This document shows positions 1 through 6,236 of a DNA stretch of 6,236 nucleotides, piece after piece. Positions within the stretch are counted from its first letter, which is position 1; every line of letters starts with the position of its first letter. A program made the position numbers and the translations under genes. The notes under the pieces were generated by a model, which did no database searches, had not been told where the DNA came from, and was given only the letters and a program-made list of their open reading frames with translations. Source of the stretch: Gammaproteobacteria bacterium (lineage in GTDB: Bacteria; Pseudomonadota; Gammaproteobacteria; Pseudomonadales; Azotimanducaceae); contig JAPPHP010000192.1 in NCBI GenBank assembly GCA_028821035.1, positions 1 through 6,236 on the forward strand, given 5' to 3'.

Positions 1-1986
1 ATACAGTTCGAGGTCCCGGATCACCGCCCGGCGCAGGTCCTCGTCCTCGATCGGGAAGCACGTCTCCACCCGGTCGAAGAAGTTGCGCTGCATCCAGTCC
101 GCGCTCGAGAGGTACACGCGGGGGGCGGCGCCGCCCTTGGACGCGTCCTCGGAGGCGTTCTCGAAATAGAACACGCGCGTGTGCTCCAGGAACCTGCCGA
201 TCACCGAGAAGACCCGGATGTTCTCCGAGACGCCCTCGACGCCCGGCCGCAACGCGCACATGCCCCGCACGACGAGGTCCACCGACACCCCCGCCTGGGA
301 AGCGCGGTAGAGCGCCTGGATGACGCCCGGCTCCACCAGGGAGTTCATCTTCGCGATCACCCGGGCCGGGAGGCCTTTCCCGGCGTTCGCGATCTCGGTC
401 TCGATGTGGGAGAGCATCGTGCTGTGCAGGGTGAAGGGCGATTGCAGCATCTTCTTGAGGCGCCCGGCGCGGCCCATGGTGGTCAACTGCTTGAACACCT
501 TCTGCACGTCCTGCCCGAACGCGTCGTCGCACGTGAACAGCCCGTAATCCGTGTACAGGCGGGCCGTGCGCGCGTGGTAGTTGCCCGTGCCGAGGTGCAC
601 GTAGCGCACCAGCTTGCGTCCCTCGCGCCGGATCACCATGCACATCTTGGCGTGCGTCTTGTAGCCCACGACGCCGTAGACGACCTGGGCACCCGCTTCC
701 TGCAGGTGCGTGGCGAGCTCGATGTTGGCCGCCTCGTCGAAGCGCGCCCGCAGCTCGATGACGACCAGCACCTCCTTGCCGTTCGACGCCGCGTCCACCA
801 GCGCCTTGACGACCGCGGAGTCGGCGCCGGTGCGGTACAGCGTCTGGCGGATGGCCAGGACGCTCGGGTCGCTCGCCGCCTGGCGTAGGAAGTCCACGAC
901 CGGCGCGAACGAGTCGAACGGGTGGTGCAGCAGCACGTCGCCTTCGCGGATCGCGCTGAAGACGTCCGTCGCGCGCTGGATGCGCCGGGACACCCGTGGG
1001 GTGAATCCCGGGTACTTCAGGTCCGGCCGTTCCACGAGGTCCGGGATCTGCATCAGCCGCATGAGGTTCACCGGCCCGTTGCACGAGTAGACGTCCATGT
1101 CGTCGAGGTCGAACTGCGCCTGCAGGAACCGCTCGACGGGCCCGGGGCACTCCTCGGCGAGTTCCATGCGCACCGCGTCGCCGAACCGGCGCGACGGCAG
1201 TTCGCCTTCCATCGCGCGCAGCAGGTCGTCCACCTCCTCCTCGTCGAGCAGGAGGTCGCTGTTGCGGGTGACGCGGAACTGGTAGCAACCCGTCGCCTTC
1301 ATGCCGGCGAACAGTTCATCCACGTGCGCGTGGATGATCGACGACAGGAACACGAACTCGTGGGGCGCCTCGGCGTGCGTGTCCGGCAGGAGGACCACCC
1401 GCGGCAGCGCCCGGGGCGCCTGCACGATGGCCATGCCGCTGCTGCGGCCGAAGGCGTCCTTGCCCTCGAGGGTGACGATGAAGCTCAGGCTCTTGTTGAG
1501 CGGACGCGGGAACGGGTGCGCCGGGTCGAGCCCGATGGGCGTGAGAATGGGCTCGAGTTCGCGGTTGAAGTACTGCTTGAGCCACTGGCGCTGCCGCTTG
1601 TCCCAGGTCGCGCGGCGGCGGAAGCGGATGCCCTCGGCGTCGAGCAGCGGGAACAGCACGTCGTTCAGCACCCGGTACTGCTCCGCCACGAGTTCGTGGG
1701 TCAGCTCGGCGACGCGGCGCAACTGCTCGGACGGCGTCTGGTTGTCCGCGCCCCGGTGCGTTCCGCCGAGGGCTTCCTGCTGCTTGAGCCCGGCCACCCG
1801 GATCTCGAAGAACTCGTCCAGGTTGGAGCTGGAGATGCACAGGAAGCGCAGGCGCTCGAGGAGCGGGACCTCGTCCTTTTTCGCCTGCTCGAGGACCCGC
1901 CGGTTGAACTCCAGGAACGCGAGTTCGCGGTTGATGTAGAGGTCCGGCGCCGCGAGGTCCGGCGCTGCGAGTTCAACCGTTGCCAT
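1..1986 (-). CDS. ppk1: Polyphosphate kinase 1 (C-terminus cut by window edge)
   Basis: Reversibly transfers the gamma-phosphate of ATP onto a growing inorganic polyphosphate chain, through a phosphohistidine intermediate. The 662 visible residues match the Ppk1 family along their whole length. The N-terminal domain has the SSNLDEFFEIRV motif, with N55 matching E. coli adenine-contacting N45. The catalytic domains carry IRQTLYRTG (R385, E. coli R375), ELRARFDE (R415, E. coli R405), KTHAK (H445, the autophosphorylated H435) and VHLGTGNYH (H464, E. coli H454). Then come Y478, R574 in VRGMCALRPG and H602 in LEHTRV, matching ATP-contacting Y468, R564 and H592. All seven lie exactly ten residues later than in E. 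coli as I recall its numbering, and all are intact, so the enzyme should be active. The frame is open at base 1; against the 688-residue E. coli protein about 36 residues are missing. The ATG at 1986-1984 is the only plausible start, since no in-frame ATG, GTG or TTG occurs in the 72-base gap. No strong Shine-Dalgarno is visible. A ppx partner, common beside ppk, is not in view. Confidence 0.97.
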   Translation of the reverse strand, partial: MATVELAAPDLAAPDLYINRELAFLEFNRRVLEQAKKDEVPLLERLRFLCISSSNLDEFFEIRVAGLKQQEALGGTHRGADNQTPSEQLRRVAELTHELVAEQYRVLNDVLFPLLDAEGIRFRRRATWDKRQRQWLKQYFNRELEPILTPIGLDPAHPFPRPLNKSLSFIVTLEGKDAFGRSSGMAIVQAPRALPRVVLLPDTHAEAPHEFVFLSSIIHAHVDELFAGMKATGCYQFRVTRNSDLLLDEEEVDDLLRAMEGELPSRRFGDAVRMELAEECPGPVERFLQAQFDLDDMDVYSCNGPVNLMRLMQIPDLVERPDLKYPGFTPRVSRRIQRATDVFSAIREGDVLLHHPFDSFAPVVDFLRQAASDPSVLAIRQTLYRTGADSAVVKALVDAASNGKEVLVVIELRARFDEAANIELATHLQEAGAQVVYGVVGYKTHAKMCMVIRREGRKLVRYVHLGTGNYHARTARLYTDYGLFTCDDAFGQDVQKVFKQLTTMGRAGRLKKMLQSPFTLHSTMLSHIETEIANAGKGLPARVIAKMNSLVEPGVIQALYRASQAGVSVDLVVRGMCALRPGVEGVSENIRVFSVIGRFLEHTRVFYFENASEDASKGGAAPRVYLSSADWMQRNFFDRVETCFPIEDEDLRRAVIRDLELY
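1939..1968 (-). repeat. Two-copy 15-bp tandem repeat in the 5' end of ppk1
   Basis: Two adjacent 15-bp units (1939-1953 and 1954-1968) differ at a single base (C1951 versus T1966). Being a multiple of three, they stay in frame and encode AAPDL-AAPDL at residues 7-16 of Ppk1. The conserved Ppk1 fold begins immediately after, at YINREL. The mismatch is silent (GCA versus GCG, both Ala). The array is best explained as a slippage duplication in a flexible N-terminal leader. Confidence 0.85.
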
Positions 1987-1996
1987 CGGGGTCGCG

Positions 1997-2024
1997 TCCC
2001 GACAGTCGGCCCGGAGGGTCGGGA
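1997..2024 (-). promoter_or_regulatory. Inverted repeat upstream of ppk1 (possible operator or 5' UTR hairpin)
   Basis: Perfect 7-bp arms TCCCGAC (1997-2003) and GTCGGGA (2018-2024) flank a 14-base spacer. A second small dyad, CCGAC-A-GTCGG, lies at 1999-2009 and shares one arm. The element ends 11 bases before the ppk1 start codon, so an RNA hairpin here would sit over the ribosome-binding region. Short GC-rich dyads arise easily by chance in DNA of this composition, so function is only inferred. Confidence 0.3.
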
Positions 2025-2029
2025 ACCGG

Positions 2030-2035
2030 ATTCTA
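2030..2035 (-). promoter_or_regulatory. Possible -10 box for ppk1
   Basis: Read on the minus strand this hexamer is TAGAAT, five of six matches to TATAAT, inside the only AT-rich patch of the gap. A start site just downstream would give a leader of roughly 35-40 bases. At a 17-base spacing the upstream hexamer is GACGGG, a poor -35 match, so a promoter here would be weak or activator-dependent, or the match may be chance. Confidence 0.25.
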
Positions 2036-2058
2036 CACCCGCCCCGGCGCCGCCCGTC

Positions 2059-5000
2059 TCACGCCGCCCGGCGTACCGCGCGGAACTCCCCGAAACGGCG
2101 AAAGTCCTCCCGGATCATCAGGAGCGCCGGCACCAGGAACAGGATGATGAAGCTCGCGAACACGATCCCGGTGGCGAGGCTCACCGCCATCGGCACGAGG
2201 AACTGCGCCTGGGTGCTCCGCTCGAACAGCATCGGGGCGAGACCGAGCCCGGTGGTCGCCGTGGTCAGGAAGATGGCGCGGAAGCGGCGTTGCGAGGCGA
2301 GCACGACCGCGTCCTCGGGGGTCAGGCCGGTGGTACGCCGCTCGTGGTTGTAGCGGTGCACCAGCACGAGGGAGTCGTTGATGACGACGCCGCTCAGCGC
2401 GACGACGCCGAAGATCGAGATGAACGACAGGTCGTAGCCGAGCAGGTAATGGCCGATGAACGCACCGGACGCCCCGAACGGGATCGCCGCGAGGACCACG
2501 AACGGCTGGGCGTAGCTGCGCAGCACCGAGGCCAGGAGCGCGTAGATCACGAGCAGCGCCACCATGGCCAGGCGACGTAGCGAGGCGATGTCCTGGGCCT
2601 GCTCCCGTCCGAGGCCGGCCTGCACGATCTGCAATCCGGGATAGTCCGCGCGGAGCTGCGGCACCAGCTCCGTCTCGATGCGACCGATGACCTCGTTCGG
2701 CGTCGCGATCGCCGTTTCCACGTCGGCCGAAACCGTAACCACCCGGCGGCCGTCCACGCGGTTGATCTCGGAGAAGCTGCGCGACTCCGAGACCCGCGCC
2801 ACGGTGGACAGCGGCGCCTCGGTACCGTCCGCGAGGCGGATGCGGACGTTGAAGAAGTCCCGCGTACTGCTGCGCTGTTCGCGCGGATACCGCACCATCA
2901 CCTTCAGTTCCTCGCGGCCGCGCTGGATCCGATGGACTTCCTCGCCGAAGAAGTGCTGGCGGAGCTGTCGCGCGACGCCCGCAGGAGACAGACCCGCGGC
3001 CTCGCCGGCGGCGGTGAGTTCGATGTCGTACTGGCGCTTGCCGAGGCTCACGGTGTCCTGGATCTCGGTGGCTCCGGGAATCCCGCCGATACCCTCCTTC
3101 AGGCGTTCCACGGCCTCGAGGAGGGTGTCGTCGTCCCGGTGCGACAACTCGTACTCGACGTCGCCTCCCCCGAAGAAGTCGGTCGCGAACGAGAGGCGCT
3201 CGACGCCCGCGATCGTACCGACCTCGTCCCGCCACAGCCGCCCGAGTTGCCGCGCGGAGAGCGTGCGGAGCGGTTCGCGTTCCAGTTGCACCTCGACCGT
3301 CGCCATGTGGCTGCCGAAGGTGGAGATACCCGGACCCTGCGGACCGCCCCCGCTGGTGGCGATGCGCCCGCCGACGGTGACGTTGACCGTCCGGACGGAC
3401 GTCCCGCCCACCTCCTCGTTCACCACGCGGACCGCGGCCGCGATCTGCTGCGCGGCCTCCCGCGTCGTGGCGAACGGCGTCCCCACCGGGAACTCCAGTT
3501 CGGCGCTCATCTCCTCCGCCTCCAGCGCCGGGAAGAAGATGAAGCGGACGGCGCCGGTCGCCAGCAGCGCGAACGCCGCGGCGATCAGGAGGAGGCCGGC
3601 CAGCAGCGTCAGGTATCGGTGCCTTACGGCACGGCGCACCCCGGCGGTGACGCGCTCGTCGCGGAACCGCTTGACGGCCCTGCCGATGGCGTCCTGTATC
3701 CGGTCGAGCGGCCACCGGCTCCAGCCGCCCGGGTGGGACAGGTGCGCCGGAAGGATCAGGAAGGCCTCGACGAGCGACATGGCGAGCACGGCGATCACCA
3801 CCACCGGCACCTGGCCCAGGATCTGCCCGAAGGTCCCGGTGACCAGCAGCAGGGGCGCGAACGCCGCCATCGTCGTCACCACGCCGATGAACACGGGGGA
3901 GAACACGCCGCGCACCCCGGCGATCGAGGCTTCCGGGCCCACATGCAGGCCGGCCTCGCGCTCGGTGATGATGTTCTCGCCCACCACCACCGCGTCGTCC
4001 ACCACGATCCCGATGACGATGATGAGGGCGAACAGGGACACCATGTTGATGTTGACGCCCAGGTACTCGAACACCAGGAAGGCGCCCATGAAGGAGATCG
4101 GCACCCCCATGGCCACCCAGAACGCCAGCCGCAGGTCGAGCATCAGCACGAGGAACAGGAACACGAGCGCGAAACCCAGCGTCCCGTTGCGCAGCAGCAG
4201 GCTGAGGCGGCTGGCCAGGATCTCCGTCTGGTCCTCCCATACGGCGATGTCCACCCCCTCCGGTGGCTCGAGCGTCGCGAGGTGCGCCTTGATGGCGTCC
4301 GCGATCTCGATGACGTCCTCCGCCTCCGACTTCTGCACGCGCACGAAGACGCTGTCGCGCCCTTCGTACCGGTTGATCAGGTCGACGTCGGCGAAGCCGT
4401 CGCGGATCACGGCCACGTCGGCGAGCCGCAGGATGCTGCCGTCCGGGGCGGAGCGCAGGACGATGTTCCCGAACTCCTCCCCACGTTCGCGCTTGGCGTT
4501 GGTGCGCAGCAGGAGGTCCCCGGCGCCCGTGCGTATCTCGCCGGAGGACAGGTTGAGGGACGACGCCCTTACGGCGGCCGCCACCTGCGTCATGGACAGT
4601 TCGTGACGTCGCAGCGCCTCTTCCCGTACCTCGATCGCGATCTCGTACTCCCTGGCGCCGAGCAGTTCGACCAGCGTCACTTCCGGCAGTGACAGCAACT
4701 CCTGTTCCAGCCACTCGGCCGCCTCGCGCAGGGCGCGCTCGCCGCCGTCCGACGCGACCACCAGCGTCACGACGTCGCTGATCCGTTCGGCGACCACGAT
4801 GTCCGCCTCTTCGGCGTCGAGGGGCGGGAAGTCCGCGATCCGGTCCACCGCGGCCTCGATGTCGTTGCGGACCTTGATCTCGTCCACCCGGTCCTTGAGC
4901 TCGACCTGTACGATCCCGAGGTTTTCCGATGCCGTGGAGGACACCCGCTCCACGCCGTCGATGCCGAGCGTCGCCTCTTCGACGCGCCGGGTGATGCCTT

Positions 5001-5226
5001 CCTCGACCTCCGAGGGGGTCGCGCCCGGGTAAGGGACGGTGATGGAGATGATGCCGGGGTCGAGCGTGGGGAATATCTGGGCGGTCAGGTTGAAGGCCGA
5101 GATGAGTCCGCCGATCAGCATCACGGCCATCACCAGGTTGGCGGCGACCGTGTTGTAGGAGAACGCCGCGACGAGACCGCGGCGCTCCGGCTCCGTCGCT
5201 CTGCGCAGGGCGGCTTCGTCGCTCAT
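2059..5226 (-). CDS. RND-family efflux transporter, inner-membrane permease (AcrB-like)
   Basis: Inner-membrane subunit of a tripartite pump that should export substrates using the proton gradient. Its 1055 residues are close to the usual size (AcrB 1049), and the fold is complete. TM1 is about residues 29-47, followed by the family motif FPTLDPGIISITVPYPGATP (52-71) and the first periplasmic porter loop to about 345. TM2-TM6 span about 349-493, with a cytoplasmic linker around 500-535, TM7 at about 539-560, the second periplasmic loop to about 880, and TM8-TM12 at about 884-1036. The TM4 aspartate pair is present (D410-D411 in GIVVDDAVVVGEN), as is the TM11 threonine (T988, AcrB T978). TM10 reads GVVINDSLVLV, so AcrB's K940 is replaced by N950. 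The start is fixed by the ATGA overlap with the adaptor gene; the next Met would remove part of TM1. The ILPAHL motif after TM6 and the NDS-type TM10 suggest a poorly characterised AcrB-like branch rather than a classical AcrB/MexB drug pump. The substrate cannot be read from sequence. Confidence 0.95.
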   Translation of the reverse strand: MSDEAALRRATEPERRGLVAAFSYNTVAANLVMAVMLIGGLISAFNLTAQIFPTLDPGIISITVPYPGATPSEVEEGITRRVEEATLGIDGVERVSSTASENLGIVQVELKDRVDEIKVRNDIEAAVDRIADFPPLDAEEADIVVAERISDVVTLVVASDGGERALREAAEWLEQELLSLPEVTLVELLGAREYEIAIEVREEALRRHELSMTQVAAAVRASSLNLSSGEIRTGAGDLLLRTNAKRERGEEFGNIVLRSAPDGSILRLADVAVIRDGFADVDLINRYEGRDSVFVRVQKSEAEDVIEIADAIKAHLATLEPPEGVDIAVWEDQTEILASRLSLLLRNGTLGFALVFLFLVLMLDLRLAFWVAMGVPISFMGAFLVFEYLGVNINMVSLFALIIVIGIVVDDAVVVGENIITEREAGLHVGPEASIAGVRGVFSPVFIGVVTTMAAFAPLLLVTGTFGQILGQVPVVVIAVLAMSLVEAFLILPAHLSHPGGWSRWPLDRIQDAIGRAVKRFRDERVTAGVRRAVRHRYLTLLAGLLLIAAAFALLATGAVRFIFFPALEAEEMSAELEFPVGTPFATTREAAQQIAAAVRVVNEEVGGTSVRTVNVTVGGRIATSGGGPQGPGISTFGSHMATVEVQLEREPLRTLSARQLGRLWRDEVGTIAGVERLSFATDFFGGGDVEYELSHRDDDTLLEAVERLKEGIGGIPGATEIQDTVSLGKRQYDIELTAAGEAAGLSPAGVARQLRQHFFGEEVHRIQRGREELKVMVRYPREQRSSTRDFFNVRIRLADGTEAPLSTVARVSESRSFSEINRVDGRRVVTVSADVETAIATPNEVIGRIETELVPQLRADYPGLQIVQAGLGREQAQDIASLRRLAMVALLVIYALLASVLRSYAQPFVVLAAIPFGASGAFIGHYLLGYDLSFISIFGVVALSGVVINDSLVLVHRYNHERRTTGLTPEDAVVLASQRRFRAIFLTTATTGLGLAPMLFERSTQAQFLVPMAVSLATGIVFASFIILFLVPALLMIREDFRRFGEFRAVRRAA
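5223..5226 (-). promoter_or_regulatory. ATGA stop/start overlap coupling adaptor to transporter
   Basis: On the minus strand the transporter's ATG (5226-5224) overlaps the adaptor's TGA (5225-5223) by sharing two bases. The bases just upstream have no strong Shine-Dalgarno. Such overlaps typically allow terminating ribosomes to reinitiate, keeping adaptor and pump subunits in proportion. This supports one bicistronic mRNA. Confidence 0.85.
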
Positions 5227-6236
5227 GTGCTGGTGCGCGTTCGGTTGCCTCCCGGGCTCGCCACGCGGACGGCAAGACCCTCGCGACCGCCGGGCGCCGC
5301 GCCGACCACGACCCCTTCGCCGGGATCGAACGCGCGCACCACCAGGCCTTCCGAAGAGCGCCCGAGCACGCTCAGGTCCTGCCGTTGCAGCCGTCCGTCC
5401 ACGACGCGCCAGACGTGCCCGCCCGCCTGTTCCGTAGCTTCCGGCAGCACGAACGTGTCCTCGACGAGCGGCCCCTCCACGGCGACGTCGACGAAGGTGC
5501 CCGGCGCGATCCCGGCGTCCGGCGCCAACGCAAGATAGAGCTTCGCGAACCGTGTCCGCGCATCGAGTTCCGCCGAGACCCGTTCGACCGTGGCTTCGAG
5601 TTCCACCCCGGGCGCGCGCACGGTGGCGCCGCGTCCGACGACCGGCTCGAGCCGTGCGAGTTCGTCCTGTGCCACCGGGGCCACGGCCTCGAGCGCGTCG
5701 AACGCGAACGCCTGCCCGAAGGGCTGGTTGCGCGTCAGCATCTGGCCGACCTCGGCGGTCGTCTCGGTGACCTTGCCGGCGAACGGCAGGGCGAACCGGG
5801 TCCGCGTGAAGTCGAGTTCGGCCACGGCCAGGCGCGCCCGGGCGCCCTCGAGTCGCGCCCGCGCCTGCGCGATCTGCGGGATGCGGGCGACGAGCGGCGG
5901 GACCCGTTGCCCCGGATGCAGGATGGCGTAGTTGGAGCGCGCCGCGTCGCTTTCAGCCAGGCGCAGGCGCAGGTCCGCTTCTGCCGACGCGACCTCGGCC
6001 CGCGCCTGCTCCAGGCCCAGTTCGAAGTCGCGCGGATCGATGGTCAGGAGGATCCGGTTCGCGGCGAACTCGCCGCCCGCCCGCAACGAATCCGACACCG
6101 AGACGATGCGGCCTCCCACCTGGGGCGTGAGTGCGACGTAGCTGCGCACGTCGATCGTACCGGTCGCTTCCACCTCGACGAGCGTCGCCACGGGCTCCGG
6201 CACGACAATGCGCACGAGGGGCGCCAGGCTCACGGG
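5223..6236 (-). CDS. RND efflux periplasmic adaptor (HlyD/AcrA-type membrane fusion protein), N-terminus cut by window edge
   Basis: Adaptor that links the inner-membrane RND transporter to an outer-membrane channel across the periplasm. Counting from the GTG at 6233, the visible part runs as follows. First half of the barrel-sandwich (lipoyl-like) domain: about 33-68, with LTPQVGGRIVSV and the GGEF turn. Alpha-helical hairpin: about 70-142, rich in Ala, Glu and Arg (LEQARAEVASAEADL, then ARARLEGARARLAVAELDFTRT). Second lipoyl half: about 143-176 (ALPFAGKVTETTAEVGQML). Beta-barrel: about 178-262, ending in PGTFVDVAVEG. Membrane-proximal domain: about 263-327. The frame is open to the window edge (the codon before the GTG is CCC), so that GTG is probably an internal Val and the true start, with its signal peptide, lipobox or membrane anchor, lies outside. 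The gene ends inside the transporter's start codon, so the two are co-translated. No outer-membrane channel gene follows downstream. Confidence 0.93.
   Translation of the reverse strand, partial: PVSLAPLVRIVVPEPVATLVEVEATGTIDVRSYVALTPQVGGRIVSVSDSLRAGGEFAANRILLTIDPRDFELGLEQARAEVASAEADLRLRLAESDAARSNYAILHPGQRVPPLVARIPQIAQARARLEGARARLAVAELDFTRTRFALPFAGKVTETTAEVGQMLTRNQPFGQAFAFDALEAVAPVAQDELARLEPVVGRGATVRAPGVELEATVERVSAELDARTRFAKLYLALAPDAGIAPGTFVDVAVEGPLVEDTFVLPEATEQAGGHVWRVVDGRLQRQDLSVLGRSSEGLVVRAFDPGEGVVVGAAPGGREGLAVRVASPGGNRTRTST

Larger units (their letters stand above)
1987..2058 (-). other. 72-bp gap between RND transporter and ppk1
   Basis: Non-coding spacer between the transporter's TGA (2061-2059) and the ppk1 ATG (1986-1984). 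It holds an inverted repeat and a possible -10 box, listed separately. I see no T-run after the dyad in the direction of transcription, so there is no convincing intrinsic terminator, and read-through from the efflux genes into ppk1 cannot be excluded. Confidence 0.8.

Noticed and set aside
181..888. 235-residue plus-strand frame at the left end
   Set aside because: Antisense to the catalytic region of ppk1; the minus-strand frame contains all the Ppk1 active-site residues.
1997..2024. Intrinsic terminator for the efflux operon
   Set aside because: The arms are only 7 bp with a 14-base loop, and no T-run follows on the minus strand; the following bases are GC-rich.
922..2580. 552-residue plus-strand open frame spanning ppk1, the gap and the 3' end of the RND gene
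   Set aside because: It is antisense to two well-supported genes and crosses their boundary. Its translation is low-complexity (His, Arg, Glu, Val, Gln-rich), with no recognisable domain, as expected from the reverse complement of GC-rich coding DNA.
2678..4692. Two overlapping long plus-strand frames (642 and 586 residues) opposite the RND gene
   Set aside because: One is Ser/Arg/Thr-rich and the other His/Asp/Arg/Glu-rich, the typical look of antisense frames of membrane-protein genes in GC-rich DNA. They lie wholly within the intact transporter gene.
2033..5275. 1080-residue minus-strand frame in another phase over the RND gene
   Set aside because: It is slightly longer than the real gene but is a Gly/Arg/Ala/Pro-rich shadow with no membrane segments or motifs. 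The 1055-residue frame has the complete RND fold.
6231..6233. GTG at 6233 as the true adaptor start
   Set aside because: Starting there would leave no signal peptide or membrane anchor, and the frame stays open to the window edge, so it is more likely an internal valine.

Overview
The window carries three genes, all read from the minus strand and tightly packed, with no mobile element, RNA gene or CRISPR array that I can see. The DNA is strongly GC-rich, with G or C at most third codon positions. This composition and the protein types suggest a high-GC Gram-negative bacterium, probably a proteobacterium. The RND pump with a periplasmic adaptor requires a two-membrane cell. I cannot name the species.

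Layout in transcription order, right to left. (1) 6236 to 5223: a periplasmic adaptor (HlyD/AcrA-type membrane fusion protein), cut at its N-terminus by the window edge. (2) 5226 to 2059: a complete 1055-residue RND-family inner-membrane transporter. Its ATG overlaps the adaptor's stop codon (ATGA), so the two form a translationally coupled pair. (3) A 72-base gap at 1987-2058 holds a dyad and a possible -10 box. (4) 1986 to 1: polyphosphate kinase 1 (ppk1), with 662 residues visible and the last few dozen cut off by the window edge.

The adaptor and transporter should assemble with an outer-membrane channel into a proton-driven tripartite export pump. No channel gene is in the window, so it may lie upstream or be a shared TolC-like protein elsewhere. 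Polyphosphate kinase makes inorganic polyphosphate reversibly from ATP. It has no obvious mechanistic link to the pump, and the gap with its possible promoter fits a separately controlled neighbour, although read-through from the pump genes is possible.

I did not find a previously undescribed system. The most notable details are a substituted TM10 proton-relay lysine in the RND pump and a 15-bp tandem duplication that adds ten residues near the N-terminus of Ppk1. The long plus-strand reading frames are antisense shadows of these genes.
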